From NCBI GenBank assembly GCA_031216915.1, contig CM062289.1:392548674-392612673 (forward strand): a stretch of DNA of 64,000 nt. Direction: 5' to 3'. The DNA is from Pictodentalium vernedei. Its lineage: Eukaryota > Mollusca > Scaphopoda > Dentaliida > Dentaliidae. The notes below the pieces were generated by a model. It did not search any database. It saw nothing but the letters and a program-made list of their open reading frames with translations, and had not been told where the DNA came from. Position 1 is the first letter of the stretch. Each line of letters begins with the position of its first letter. Both the position numbers and the translations under genes were made by a program. Below are positions 54,001 through 58,493 of this stretch, piece by piece.

Positions 54001-56631
54001 TTTCTACACTAAATATCTTTCATGGAATATTTGGTCAGAGTTTATTTCTTGAAACGTTGTCCACTTAAATTATTACACGTATGTTCTATGTAATCCCCAT
54101 CTACAGCAACTCTAAACCATGCGGAAAATAAAAATCTGTTCCCCACATACGGGAATCGTTAAGAGTCTATTATTACCACTTCATAGGGCGTTCCCTAGTA
54201 CATTAACAAAATTTAACAGGGCATTACAAGAACGTAACACTCAACTTACAAAGTCGCGTGATGTGTCGGGCCGTTAATGAGTTGGACATCTCATTAACAG
54301 CCCGACACGTCAAGTGACTTTTGTTCCTCGATGTCATGCACTCGAAAATGGAAACAGTTTCCAGAAATGGTTTCAACTAGTAAACAATGTGATTTTTATT
54401 TAAATTATGAAATATGTAAAATGTCCAGCAAAGTTAGGCCCGCAAAAACAAGCAGCTGTATATATGTAAGTAAGTCTGCAGACATTTTAAGCCTGCATTC
54501 CTGATTGAAAAGCGGTAAATATCGGGTCTATTTTTAAGGTTTCTAACGTGATAATCATGTGACACTAGTTTGTTTGAGAACAGACGATAATATCATCTGC
54601 CTAAATTGAAAACGTTAAAAATGCCTCAATCAAGCGAATTGAACGAAGACCAATAGGCAGTATGTAGCTGCCATATGAGGTTCAGGGTCAAAACTTTTTC
54701 CAGAATCGCAGTGGTAATAATAATAATAACATGACTTTGTCGGGCCTTGTGGTTTATTAACGGCCCAACAGGTGTGAATAACAGCCATTCAGCTTATCAA
54801 CGGCCCTCGACTTCGTCTCGGGCCATTTATAAGCTGTCGGGCTGTTAATCACACCTGTTGGGCCGTTAATAAACCACAATGCCCTCCAAAGTCATGTTAT
54901 TGTTATATTATTAAATAGAGCGAAATTTCACTGAAATTTTCTACAAATCGTGCAATACAATTACCATTTGCTAGCGATAGCTGAAAATCGTTCCCTGAGT
55001 TCCAATGTGTCCTATGTGCCAGTGGGCACATAGAACACATTGGAACTCATGGGCCGAAATAGTAAAACGGGTTGCCCTAGCAAATTTGGTTGGCGATAAA
55101 ATGTTTGTTTTTGTTGATAGTTGTCGAATGAATTGCTGAGTGTCCTTCTAATAATTGTTTTTTATAGACGTGAAGGCGTGTAATAAACACACACCGACAC
55201 GCGCGTTTGAATGGGTTAATTGATATGGCACTTGTGTCATCGCGGAAGGATAAAACTCGAAGCTTGCGACCTCTCGTTTTATCCTTCCGAGCTGGCACTC
55301 GTGCCATATCGATTAACACATTCACACGCATGTGTCGTTCTGTTTATTTATTGTTTTTGTTTTAAATTTTTGTTCCTGTAACTACGCGTTCACAAAAAAT
55401 GATTATATATATTTATTAATTATATTATTTATGTATTATATATAATTCATAATATACATACCACAGTGCATTTGACATTTTACCTAACGAAGCAGTTGAT
55501 CATGTGCACAGCACAAAACGACCTATCAAATTTTGTTTGACTTATTTTTCGTTTTCGTCAGTGTATCCTTAAAGGCCCAATTCCGACGTTGATCACATTT
55601 ACTGCAACAAAATAGGTGTCTCAGTATGCATTTTTATGTAAACTTGCAAGTTACATTCGAAGTGTCTTTGCACTTTTTGCTAGGCAAGTACCTTTGCAGT
55701 TGTTGCTAGGCAAGATTTGACTGCATATATGGACAACCAAGACTTGCCCAGAAACAGAAACAGCATCAAAGCCGCGGGATGTAGGCTGTCAAAGTGCAGC
55801 AAAAGTGTATACAAAAGCTCGAGGCCTTTAACCCTTTACCCAACGCAGACGATATCAAAGTTTATTTTTTTAAATATCATTTTTTTTAATTTTTCAAAAA
55901 AATTCAACAAAACCATATCGTGCGACCCCTCGTTGGAACGAGCTCGACGAGCTCGTTCCAACGAGGGGTCGAATGATATGGTTTTGTTGAAATTGTTTGA
56001 AAAATAATATTTTTTCAGCTACTGAATTTGCATATTACTCGGGCGGATGCGGCCGATTCGTTTGGTAAAGGGTTATGGGTTAAAGTTGCTTTCACAGTGT
56101 GGAATGCACAAGGGCTTGCGTGCATGCTCCAAATGATTGGTCATAAGGTATGTTTTTGACGCAAAAAACCTAAAAAAATCACTTTTTAAAGATTATTTTT
56201 ACAAGTGTCGTCTGCTATTCGTGCTTTGTAAACGGCTATGCTCTAATCGGCAACATACCCGGGCAGGAATTTAACCCAGGCTGGGCCCATGGTTATACGA
56301 AAAGCTTTCCCCAACCACCGCTTATAAAAAAAAATCTACTTTTTACAAAATCTTTATAAAAGCCATTTGTATATCTTTCAGAAAAGTACTTACAATGAAC
56401 AGAACGGAAGTGGAATGCAGTGTCGTCAAAATTGAGAAGGAGGAAGTTAAAGCTTGGGTTGTGTCACTAATAGGCCTCGGAATTATATTAACCATCCCCT
56501 TAGTACACTACATACTTTCAAATATCATTATGTGTTTAAATAAACGGCGGTCCAAAAACAAAGATAACGGCACTTTGGCAGCAACGGAAGAAACTGTATC
56601 CAGATATACTCGCAAAACGGAAACTGTTTGA
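33413..56631 (+). CDS. MOLO1/TPM-domain single-pass membrane protein, five-exon gene
   Basis: Spliced CDS joins 33413-33653, 47809-47941, 49538-49658, 53815-53957 and 56382-56631 (888 nt, 295 aa). All introns are GT-AG with good polypyrimidine tracts, and the phases fit (1, 2, 0, 2). Seen: a hydrophobic N-terminal segment (about residues 17-38), then C60-G-R and C70-D-P-D. The ADNID block (81-85) is formed exactly across the exon 1/2 junction. An NPEDF...WLYGNCEEDLVI block follows in exon 3 and a T-A-L-G-D block in exon 4. A membrane helix at about 237-262 is followed by a KRRSK stop-transfer sequence and a ~30-residue tail. Eight N-X-S/T sequons (44, 63, 102, 113, 143, 177, 197, 219) all lie on the predicted outside. 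Known: nematode MOLO-1 is an auxiliary protein that boosts levamisole-sensitive acetylcholine receptors. Inferred: a similar surface accessory role; the partner here is unknown. The start could also be M5. UTRs and any upstream exon were not found. Confidence 0.82.
33668..34237 (-). mobile_element. SINE, head I with type I tail, split by a TTAA-1 MITE
   Basis: Flanked by CATGTCAT (33660-33667, 34238-34245). The tail TTAATGGGGTTTAA is cut at its TTAA by the MITE and continues CGACGCTTTCGACAGCC. The head reads GAAGTCCAATGCCGTAACCACTGAGTCACC. It lies 14 bp downstream of the MOLO1-like exon 1 donor, antisense to the gene. Confidence 0.82.
33682..33934. mobile_element. TTAA-1 MITE inside a SINE tail
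   Basis: TTAACCCTTTACCTAACTTG...TTACGTTTGAGTAAAGGGTTAA with a well-preserved core (GGAACGAGCTCGTCGAGCTC). Palindrome arms almost perfect. Confidence 0.88.
34609..34844. mobile_element. TTAA-1 MITE, sharing its right TTAA with a TTAA-2 MITE
   Basis: TTAACCCTTTACCCAACACGACGG...CGTGTTAGGTAAAGGTTTAA; palindrome eroded in the left arm. The last TTAA (34841-34844) is also the first of the next element. Confidence 0.8.
34841..35090. mobile_element. TTAA-2 MITE, back to back with TTAA-1
   Basis: TTAACCTTTTACCCAACGAATCG...GTCTGCGTTGGGTAAAGGGTTAA; nearly perfect palindrome. Confidence 0.86.
35140..35551. mobile_element. Harbinger-like MITE, second copy
   Basis: Homologous along its length to 433-830. 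Starts GTCCTAAAA, ends TGAGGGGCC and is flanked by TTA (35137-35139, 35552-35554). The central palindrome CTTTGCAATGCTTTAGCATTGCAAAG lies at about 35312-35343. It lies in intron 1 of the MOLO1-like gene. Confidence 0.72.
35660..35722. repeat. (CAA)n microsatellite
   Basis: About 20 CAA units, in intron 1 of the MOLO1-like gene. Confidence 0.9.
36268..36679 (+). mobile_element. SINE, head I with type I tail, carrying a hairpin in its tail
   Basis: Flanked by TATGACACCTTGT (36255-36267, 36680-36692). Head CGGTGGCGCAGTGATTAAGG; body TACTAAGGCGTATTGCACG; tail TTATACCCCAATACATACATACAT. The hairpin 36612-36678 was inserted into the tail and lies inside the SINE's target duplication. Confidence 0.8.
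36612..36678. mobile_element. Mini-hairpin element, copy 1 (67 bp)
   Basis: CGTCCCCGAGTTTCAATGTG ... CACATTGGAACTCAGGGGACG, a nearly perfect palindrome with loop AGT. Flanked by ATAT on both sides. Other copies at 48551 and 54989. Confidence 0.75.
36800..37773. other. No recognised gene or element
   Basis: Nearly 1 kb of intron 1 sequence. A GGCGTCGGCGTGCGGGCGAG stretch (37187-37225) and a CTCAAACGAGTTCGAAAACTGACC block resemble motifs of the gcataactc-type repeats, but no array is recognisable. Confidence 0.35.
37774..38210. mobile_element. hAT-B MITE (CAGAGGCGGCGGA), copy 1
   Basis: CAGAGGCGGCGGAGCC...AGCTTCCGCCACCGCTG; flanks AACGAATA / AATGAATA (7 of 8). The central hairpin has arms containing CAACCATCTTCCAACCCGAA. 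Copies at 40670, 45640 and 49011. Confidence 0.8.
38220..38461. mobile_element. TTAA-1 MITE, decayed
   Basis: CCCTTCGCATAACGTAACGG...GCGTCGGAGAAAGGATTAA with the core reduced to CATTAGCTCGTTCCAGTGAG; an ATT microsatellite has expanded in the left arm. Confidence 0.65.
38470..39350. other. No recognised gene; isolated hAT-type end
   Basis: Contains a short (TA)n/(CA)n stretch (38539-38566) and CAGGGGCGTAGCTCCGGGG (38716-38734), which looks like one end of a hAT-type element whose partner was not found. Confidence 0.35.
39352..39480 (-). mobile_element. tRNA-derived SINE head or tRNA pseudogene (long-variable-arm type)
   Basis: On the minus strand: A box GATGGCCGAGTGGTG, a long variable region, and B box GTGGGTTCGAACCTCC, spaced as in Ser/Leu-type tRNAs. 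The two acceptor arms do not pair, so it is not a working tRNA. It is unlike the two tRNA heads of the main SINE set. Confidence 0.6.
39736..40178. mobile_element. TTAA-4 MITE, copy 2, split by TTAA-3
   Basis: TTAACCCTCTCTAGTGGTATC...TCGGGTTCAAAGGGTTAA; palindrome TTTTCAACGTGCAGCC...GCACGTTGAAAA. Interrupted at its TATTTAATGA site by TTAA-3. Confidence 0.8.
39905..40117. mobile_element. TTAA-3 MITE, complete copy, inside TTAA-4
   Basis: TTAACCCTCTGCACTCTGATG...CATCAGTGTACAGAAGGTTAA. Palindrome CTTGCTTGACAGAGCTTGAT...CTCTGTCAAACAAG. The homologous unoccupied TTAA is in copy 1 at about 13953-13956. Confidence 0.84.
40179..40630. other. No recognised gene or element
   Basis: AT-rich intronic sequence ending in a (CATT)n microsatellite (40631-40662). 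Confidence 0.35.
40670..41097. mobile_element. hAT-B MITE, copy 2
   Basis: CAGAGGCAGCGGAACC...AGCTTCTGCCGCCTCTG; flanks TCTACACG / TCTACACC (7 of 8). Central hairpin CAACCATCTTTCAACCCGAA... Confidence 0.82.
41338..41567. mobile_element. TTAA-4 MITE, copy 3 (reverse)
   Basis: GTAGACCAATCGAGATTTTC, AACGTGCAGCC and ATACCACCAGTGTCCAGAGGGTTAA are clear; the left end (TTTAAACCCGAAAAACC) is decayed. Confidence 0.65.
41612..41852. mobile_element. TTAA-4 MITE, copy 4 (reverse)
   Basis: TCAACTCTTTCAACACGAG...ACCAGTGTTGAAAGGATTAA; perfect palindrome ATTAATATTTTCAACGTG.../CACGTTGAAAATATTAAT. Confidence 0.75.
41902..42642 (+). mobile_element. SINE, head I with type I tail, split by an opposite SINE
   Basis: Head GCGGTGGTTCCGTGGCTACAGC with B-box CTGTTCGATCCTGG; tail TTAAACCCCAATAAATAAAT. 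Flanked by CTCCGAAAT (41893-41901, 42643-42651). Interrupted at 42053-42430. Confidence 0.82.
42053..42430 (-). mobile_element. SINE, full length, head II with type II tail, inside another SINE
   Basis: Flanked by AGCTGCGTGATTA (42040-42052, 42431-42443), both perfect. Head B box CGGTTCGAATCCC (minus strand of 42362-42378); tail (TTTA)n then GGTGTTTAAGGTCACATATT. The best-preserved copy of this type in the window. Confidence 0.88.
42655..43375. other. No recognised gene or element
   Basis: About 700 bp of intron 1 with no repeat recognised by eye; ORFs short and without pattern. Confidence 0.35.
43384..43634. mobile_element. hAT-A MITE, copy 4, with perfect 8-bp duplication
   Basis: CAGGCCTGAAAATAAGCAG...TATTTTGTGGCTTG flanked by AGTGGAAA at 43376-43383 and 43635-43642. 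This copy fixes the family's ends. Confidence 0.86.
44155..44262 (-). mobile_element. SINE head I fragment
   Basis: CCCAAGGACACAACACAGTT, then GGTTTGAGGTCTAATGC and TAACCACTGCACCACAGTG: the 5' end of a SINE without body or tail. Confidence 0.65.
44747..44996. mobile_element. TTAA-6 MITE, copy b
   Basis: CTGGTAGAGTGCT...AGCACTCTACCAG between TGAA and TTAA; palindrome TTACAATTTATGGGAGAGTG/CACTCTCCCATAAATTGTAA identical to copy a. Confidence 0.78.
45640..46055 (-). mobile_element. hAT-B MITE, copy 3
   Basis: Reverse orientation; ends AGGGGTGGCGGAAGCTCG and GGTCCGCCACCTCTG; flanks TTCTACCA / TTCTATCC. Perfect 33-bp-arm central hairpin at about 45808-45880. Confidence 0.8.
46070..46670. other. 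No recognised gene or element
   Basis: AT-rich intron 1 sequence without visible repeats. Confidence 0.35.
46685..47012 (+). mobile_element. SINE, head II with type II tail
   Basis: Flanked by AATATAAAA[A/G]TCT (46672-46684, 47013-47025). Head GCGGTGGCTCAGTAGGTAGA; the B-box is shortened (AGGTCGAATCCC). Tail TGTGACCTTAAACACCAATAAAT. Confidence 0.85.
47390..47630. mobile_element. TTAA-1 MITE
   Basis: TTAACCCTTTACCTAACGTAACGG...GTCTGCTCTTTAGGGTTAA; near-perfect palindrome. Ends 178 bp before exon 2 of the MOLO1-like gene. Confidence 0.85.
47809..47941 (+). CDS. MOLO1-like gene, exon 2
   Basis: Acceptor TTCCAG ends at 47808; donor GAGAG/GTAAAT lies at 47941/47942. Codes residues 81-124 plus two bases. 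The first codon is completed from exon 1 to give Ala, producing the family's ADNID motif. C97 and sequons at 102 and 113 lie in this exon. It is too short and too interrupted to be found as a long ORF; it was found by matching the family pattern after the exon 1 donor. Confidence 0.8.
47978..48101. mobile_element. TTAA-1 MITE, left half
   Basis: CACCCTTGAGCTAACAC, GATGACACTTGAAAATAAAA and CCCAAAACATAGCTTATGA, ending at the first palindrome arm. Confidence 0.6.
48305..48825. repeat. ~31-bp minisatellite (TCGGTGTCTGATATCGTACAA) split by a mini-hairpin
   Basis: Fifteen or so diverged units with ATTCGGTGTCTGATAT and CGTACAAATGGA halves, in intron 2. A mini-hairpin element (48551-48629) interrupts the array. 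Open frames through it are repeats of TSDTE-like peptides and not genes. Confidence 0.75.
48551..48629. mobile_element. Mini-hairpin element, copy 2 (79 bp)
   Basis: CATCCCTTGAGTTCCAATGT...ACATTGGAACTCAGGGGATG flanked by AAAT on both sides (48547-48550, 48630-48633). The loop is extended by a partial duplication of GCCAGTAG. Confidence 0.75.
49011..49320. mobile_element. hAT-B MITE, partial copy
   Basis: GCGGAGGAGGCGGAACC start and the CAACCATCTTCCAGCCCGAA arm; the second half stops after GAAATGGACAGGGACAGTG. One end missing. Confidence 0.65.
49538..49658 (+). CDS. MOLO1-like gene, exon 3
   Basis: Acceptor TTTTCCCAG ends at 49537; donor ATAGG/GTAACT lies at 49658/49659. Codes residues 125-165 in phase with exon 2 and ends in phase 0. 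It carries the block FWLLNESWLYGNCEEDLVI, which corresponds to the W-x-[FY]-G-x-C-x-[DE]-D-[VL]-V-I core of TPM/MOLO1 proteins. Intron 2 (1,596 bp) before it holds a minisatellite and a MITE fragment. Confidence 0.82.
49815..50140 (+). repeat. Dispersed repeat with palindromic end (copy b)
   Basis: Reverse complement of 8194-8541. Compact palindrome TTGGTGTAACAAATGTTCAC / GTGAACATTTGGTACACCAA at 49843-49892, then TTTATACCATGATCG and AATCTGTTTTTGTTTACATG. Lies in intron 3. Confidence 0.65.
50582..50832. mobile_element. TTAA-1 MITE, well preserved (family reference copy)
   Basis: TTAACCCTTTACCTAACATG...CCGTTACGTTAGGTAAAAGATTAA. Palindrome about 118 bp: GTCTCAAAAACATAGGTTAT, GACCCCTCGTTGGAACGAG, CTCGACGAG centre, then the perfect complement. 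It shows family layout: one end AACATGAAAA-CAGACGACAC, the other GCTGGCCGGTTTTGGCCGTT. Confidence 0.9.
50833..51590. other. No recognised gene or element
   Basis: Intron 3 sequence; GATTATCGATATATCGATAT (51250-51269) is a short palindrome of unknown meaning. Confidence 0.35.
51599..51758. mobile_element. TTAA-1 MITE with palindrome deleted
   Basis: TTAACCTTTTAGCTAACGTAAC, CTGGCCAGCGCTGTTCAT and TTAGTTATTCGG-AATGTT arms remain, but the whole hairpin is gone, leaving AAAAAAAATG at the joint. Ends AAAAGATTAA. Confidence 0.65.
52066..52435 (+). mobile_element. 5S rRNA-headed SINE with type II tail
   Basis: Flanked by a perfect ATTCTTCCCAGAAA (52052-52065, 52436-52449). The head at about 52087-52160 aligns with the internal promoter half of 5S rRNA: CGTCAGATCACCGAAGTTTA, GCAACGTCGAGCCCGGTT and CATTGGATGGGTGGCCGTCT correspond to box A, intermediate element and box C. 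After CTTGGGCAAGGCACTTAA it joins the same body and tail (GATTAGCCATTGTGC, GACCTTAAACACCAAT) as the tRNA-headed SINEs here. Known: 5S-derived SINEs form the SINE3 class. Confidence 0.85.
52609..53140. mobile_element. hAT-like element, 532 bp, with central hairpin
   Basis: TAGGGCTGTCACGATTAATC...ATCGTGACAGCCCTA ends; flanks GGCAACAG / GTCAACAG. Repeated CGATTAATCGATT motifs at the right end. The hairpin 52826-52972 has ~67-bp arms (GTCAGTGTAATAATCAAGAC / GTCTTGATTATTACACTGAC). Confidence 0.82.
53499..53754. mobile_element. TA-flanked MITE (CAGTACGTGGAGAGTG)
   Basis: CAGTACGTGGAGAGTG...CACTCTCCACGTACTG with TA on both sides; second-tier inverted motif ACTAAATCACTCGC. Central palindrome TTTCAGCCAATGGACCTCCG.../CGGAGGTCCATTGGCTGAAA. 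It ends 60 bp before exon 4. Confidence 0.8.
53815..53957 (+). CDS. MOLO1-like gene, exon 4
   Basis: Acceptor TTTTTCAG ends at 53814; donor TACAG/GTAAGA lies at 53957/53958. Codes residues 166-212 plus two bases. The opening IYTALGDRFKS matches the family's [IV]-Y-T-x-[LT]-G stretch after the core strand, and the helix GFVKILIAVLEDY closes the ectodomain. A TA-flanked MITE ends only 60 bp upstream of this exon (53754), between the likely branch region and the rest of intron 3. Confidence 0.82.
54250..54321. repeat. Hairpin of the GGGCCGTTAAT type, small
   Basis: AAAGTCGCGTGATGTGTCGG.../CCCGACACGTCAAGTGACTTT with 31-bp arms; related by TCGGGCCGTTAAT to the next, larger palindrome. Confidence 0.65.
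54729..54897. repeat. Large palindrome of the GGGCCGTTAAT type (169 bp)
   Basis: Outer arms ACATGACTTTG...TTATTAACGGCCCAACAGGTGTG with their complement, plus an inner inverted pair AGCTTATCAACGGCCCTCGA / TCGGGCCATTTATAAGCT. Found in intron 4. Confidence 0.75.
54989..55056. mobile_element. Mini-hairpin element, copy 3 (68 bp)
   Basis: CGTTCCCTGAGTTCCAATGT...ACATTGGAACTCATGGGCCG flanked by AAAT (54985-54988, 55057-55060). Confidence 0.75.
55181..55348. repeat. Large palindrome (168 bp)
   Basis: TAATAAACACACACCGACAC...TTAATTGATATGGCACTTGTG and GAAGGATAAAACTCGA with complements TCGTTTTATCCTTC, GTGCCATATCGATTAA and GTGTCGTTCTGTTTATT. The arms have diverged in places. No family member elsewhere in the window. 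Confidence 0.7.
55574..55826. repeat. Dispersed repeat 'CTACTGCAACAAAAC', second copy
   Basis: CCCAATTCCGAC, TTTACTGCAACAAAATAGG, AAGTTACATTCGAAG, TGCTAGGCAAG and GGCTGTCAAAGTG blocks match 11265-11460. A TTAA-2 MITE follows directly. Confidence 0.5.
55828..56083. mobile_element. TTAA-2 MITE, well preserved
   Basis: TTAACCCTTTACCCAACGCAGACG...GGCCGATTCGTTTGGTAAAGGGTT, nearly perfect palindrome. The right flank (GCTTTCACAGTGTGGAATGC...) is shared with the copy at 63636. Lies 300 bp before exon 5. Confidence 0.86.
56084..56230. repeat. TTAA-1-related right half with a unique 50-bp leader (copy 1)
   Basis: AAGTTGCTTTCACAGTGTGG, AATGCACAAGGGCTTGCGTG, then GGTCATAAGGTATGTTTTTG and ACAAGTGTCGTCTGCTATTC. 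The same leader and arm start at 63890 at the window's end. Confidence 0.6.
56382..56631 (+). CDS. MOLO1-like gene, exon 5 (membrane segment and stop)
   Basis: Acceptor ATCTTTCAG ends at 56381. The first base completes Arg213; the frame runs to TGA at 56629-56631. It codes a juxtamembrane linker with a sequon at 219, the single transmembrane helix (A237 to about C264), a basic KRRSKNK anchor and a cytoplasmic tail rich in T/E. No AATAAA was seen close downstream. A TA-flanked element starts 72 bp after the stop, so the 3' UTR may run into it. Confidence 0.82.
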
Positions 56632-56702
56632 TGACGTTTGATTTTAGTTCTTGAATAGATAGATATAATTAGGTGATATATTCGTTTATAGATATATTTT
56701 TA

Positions 56703-57156
56703 CACACTAAAAACTAGAGTGTTAAAACTGACACTTTCAAGGTGTTATACCCATTCTAACTTTTAGGGTTTGATTTTAACACTCAAAGTGCAATGCTTTA
56801 AGCACTTAGACATTACAATCGTCAGAAATCTGAAACTTGAATGAATGGCACTTCCCATGTGTCTTGCATTGGTGGTTCTTCCAGAATCGTCCATAATTTG
56901 ATTTGCGCTTGGTGGGTACATAATTAAAAGGACACAACGCAGATGACGCGGATCAGGCTCGAGAGTTCGAGCCTGATCCGCGTCATCTGCGTTGTTTCCT
57001 TTTAAGTGTCGCGACATTACACTTGTCAAGTGGTATTATTGTAACACCTGTCAAGTTCTGGGATATCTACATTTGAACAAAGTGCTAGTTCAGCACTTAG
57101 TACGTGTTAAATACAGCACTTCAAATGTAGTTTTTAACACTTTAGTTTTTAGCGTG
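56703..57156. mobile_element. TA-flanked element (CACACTAAAAACTA ends), 454 bp
   Basis: CACACTAAAAACTAGAGTGT...ACACTTTAGTTTTTAGCGTG between TA dinucleotides. Scattered GTGTTAAA/TTTAACAC repeats; hairpin AACGCAGATGACGCGGATCA.../TGATCCGCGTCATCTGCGTT at 56935-57003. Starts 72 bp after the MOLO1-like stop codon. Confidence 0.72.
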
Positions 57157-57165
57157 TAGTAAGTT

Positions 57166-57935
57166 TCATGTATGGACTGTTCAGTTCTTCTGAAAGTGCT
57201 TAAAGTTTAATGTTTGATCTATCATATGTTTTGCTGGTTGGTCACATAAACCCTGTTAGATACATAGAACGTGCTGTCAGGGCGTTGTGTGTCGCTGGTT
57301 TATACATAACTAGCGGGCAGACCCGTCCCTGAGGACTGGAATTGTTTTAGTTGCATTGCATATCAATTACAAGCTGGATACGGACGGAGTCACGGAATCA
57401 CTCCCCTTTTATTTAACATTTTGAAAAGAATGAGGTAAACAAGGGATGTTTCGCTTATCGACTTGGCCTTGTAATACACATGTCAACGTCAGCTGTTCAC
57501 GGAAGGGTGAGAGACATAGCCATATTTCTATACCACCATAAACATCAAATTTTCGTATTGGATCTCAAGTTTCTGTCAAACAAGCAGAAAATGAATGGAT
57601 AGGTTTGTGCGCAGACTGCCGTTGACGTGACGTGGTAGCCCTTCAATCTATTCACAAAGATGAACATATATTCTTTCGAACTACATTTATAAATATTCCA
57701 GTTAATAAGTATTTAGTTCACCTTGAAAACAAAGATATTAACACAATTAGTAAAAACTACGTGGCTTAATAATAAAATTACATCCGTACTGAGTCCCATT
57801 CATTATTATTTAGTAAATAATTATATCTAATTGTATTGTGAATGTCATTAAAATATTCTGTCAAATTAATTCTCGATTGGGAAACATTTCTAGCGTGGAT
57901 TCAAAGAAAATGAATTTCTATGGTATTTTATAAAT
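57166..57935. other. No recognised gene or element
   Basis: AT-rich sequence 3' of the MOLO1-like gene; ORFs short. Confidence 0.35.
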
Positions 57936-57939
57936 TAAA

Positions 57940-58015
57940 TCGGCTGGAATATTTCAGTCGGTCGAAAAAGCGAACCTGCGATTTGCTTTTCCAACCAACT
58001 GAAATATTCCAGCCG
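57940..58015. repeat. Hairpin, ~30-bp arms
   Basis: TCGGCTGGAATATTTCAGTC.../TTGAAATATTCC analogue: arms TCGGCTGGAATATTTCAGT and ACTGAAATATTCCAGCCGA. A TTAA-2 MITE follows 30 bp later. Confidence 0.65.
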
Positions 58016-58044
58016 ATAGAATCCAAAAATAGGCGATTGACAAT

Positions 58045-58291
58045 TTAACCCTTTACCCAACGCAGACGATATCAAAATTATTATTTTAAATATCATTTTT
58101 TCAAAGTTTTCAAAAACTTTCAACAAAACCATATCATGTGACCCCTCGTTGGAACGAGCTCGATGAGCTCGTTCCAACGAGGGGTCACATGATATGATTT
58201 TGTTGAAATTTTTTGAAAAATATTTTTTCAACTGCTGAATTTGCATATTACGCGGGCGGATGCGGGCGATTCGTTGGGTAAAGGGTTTTAA
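58045..58291. mobile_element. TTAA-2 MITE, well preserved (family reference copy)
   Basis: TTAACCCTTTACCCAACGCAGACG...GGGCGATTCGTTGGGTAAAGGGTTTTAA. Palindrome arms AACAAAACCATATCATGTGA + CCCCTCGTTGGAACGAGCTC. The two ends differ inside the first 14 bp: one continues CAGACGATATC, the other AATCGCCCGCATCC, which gives orientation. Confidence 0.9.
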
Positions 58292-58493
58292 GGCCGAGAC
58301 TGGTTCCAGGCTATAACATCGTCAGGTTAGTTTTGGAATTTGACTGATGGTTTGAGAGTTTGTCTTTGAGTACTCTACATAAACAATGTAATCTGTCTTG
58401 GGCGATCCTGTACTAAAATGTCGGAAGTATTTAGTCCTTAACGTTTACTGATGTGTAATGACGTTCATGTGATACTCAAAATGTAGTGTATTG

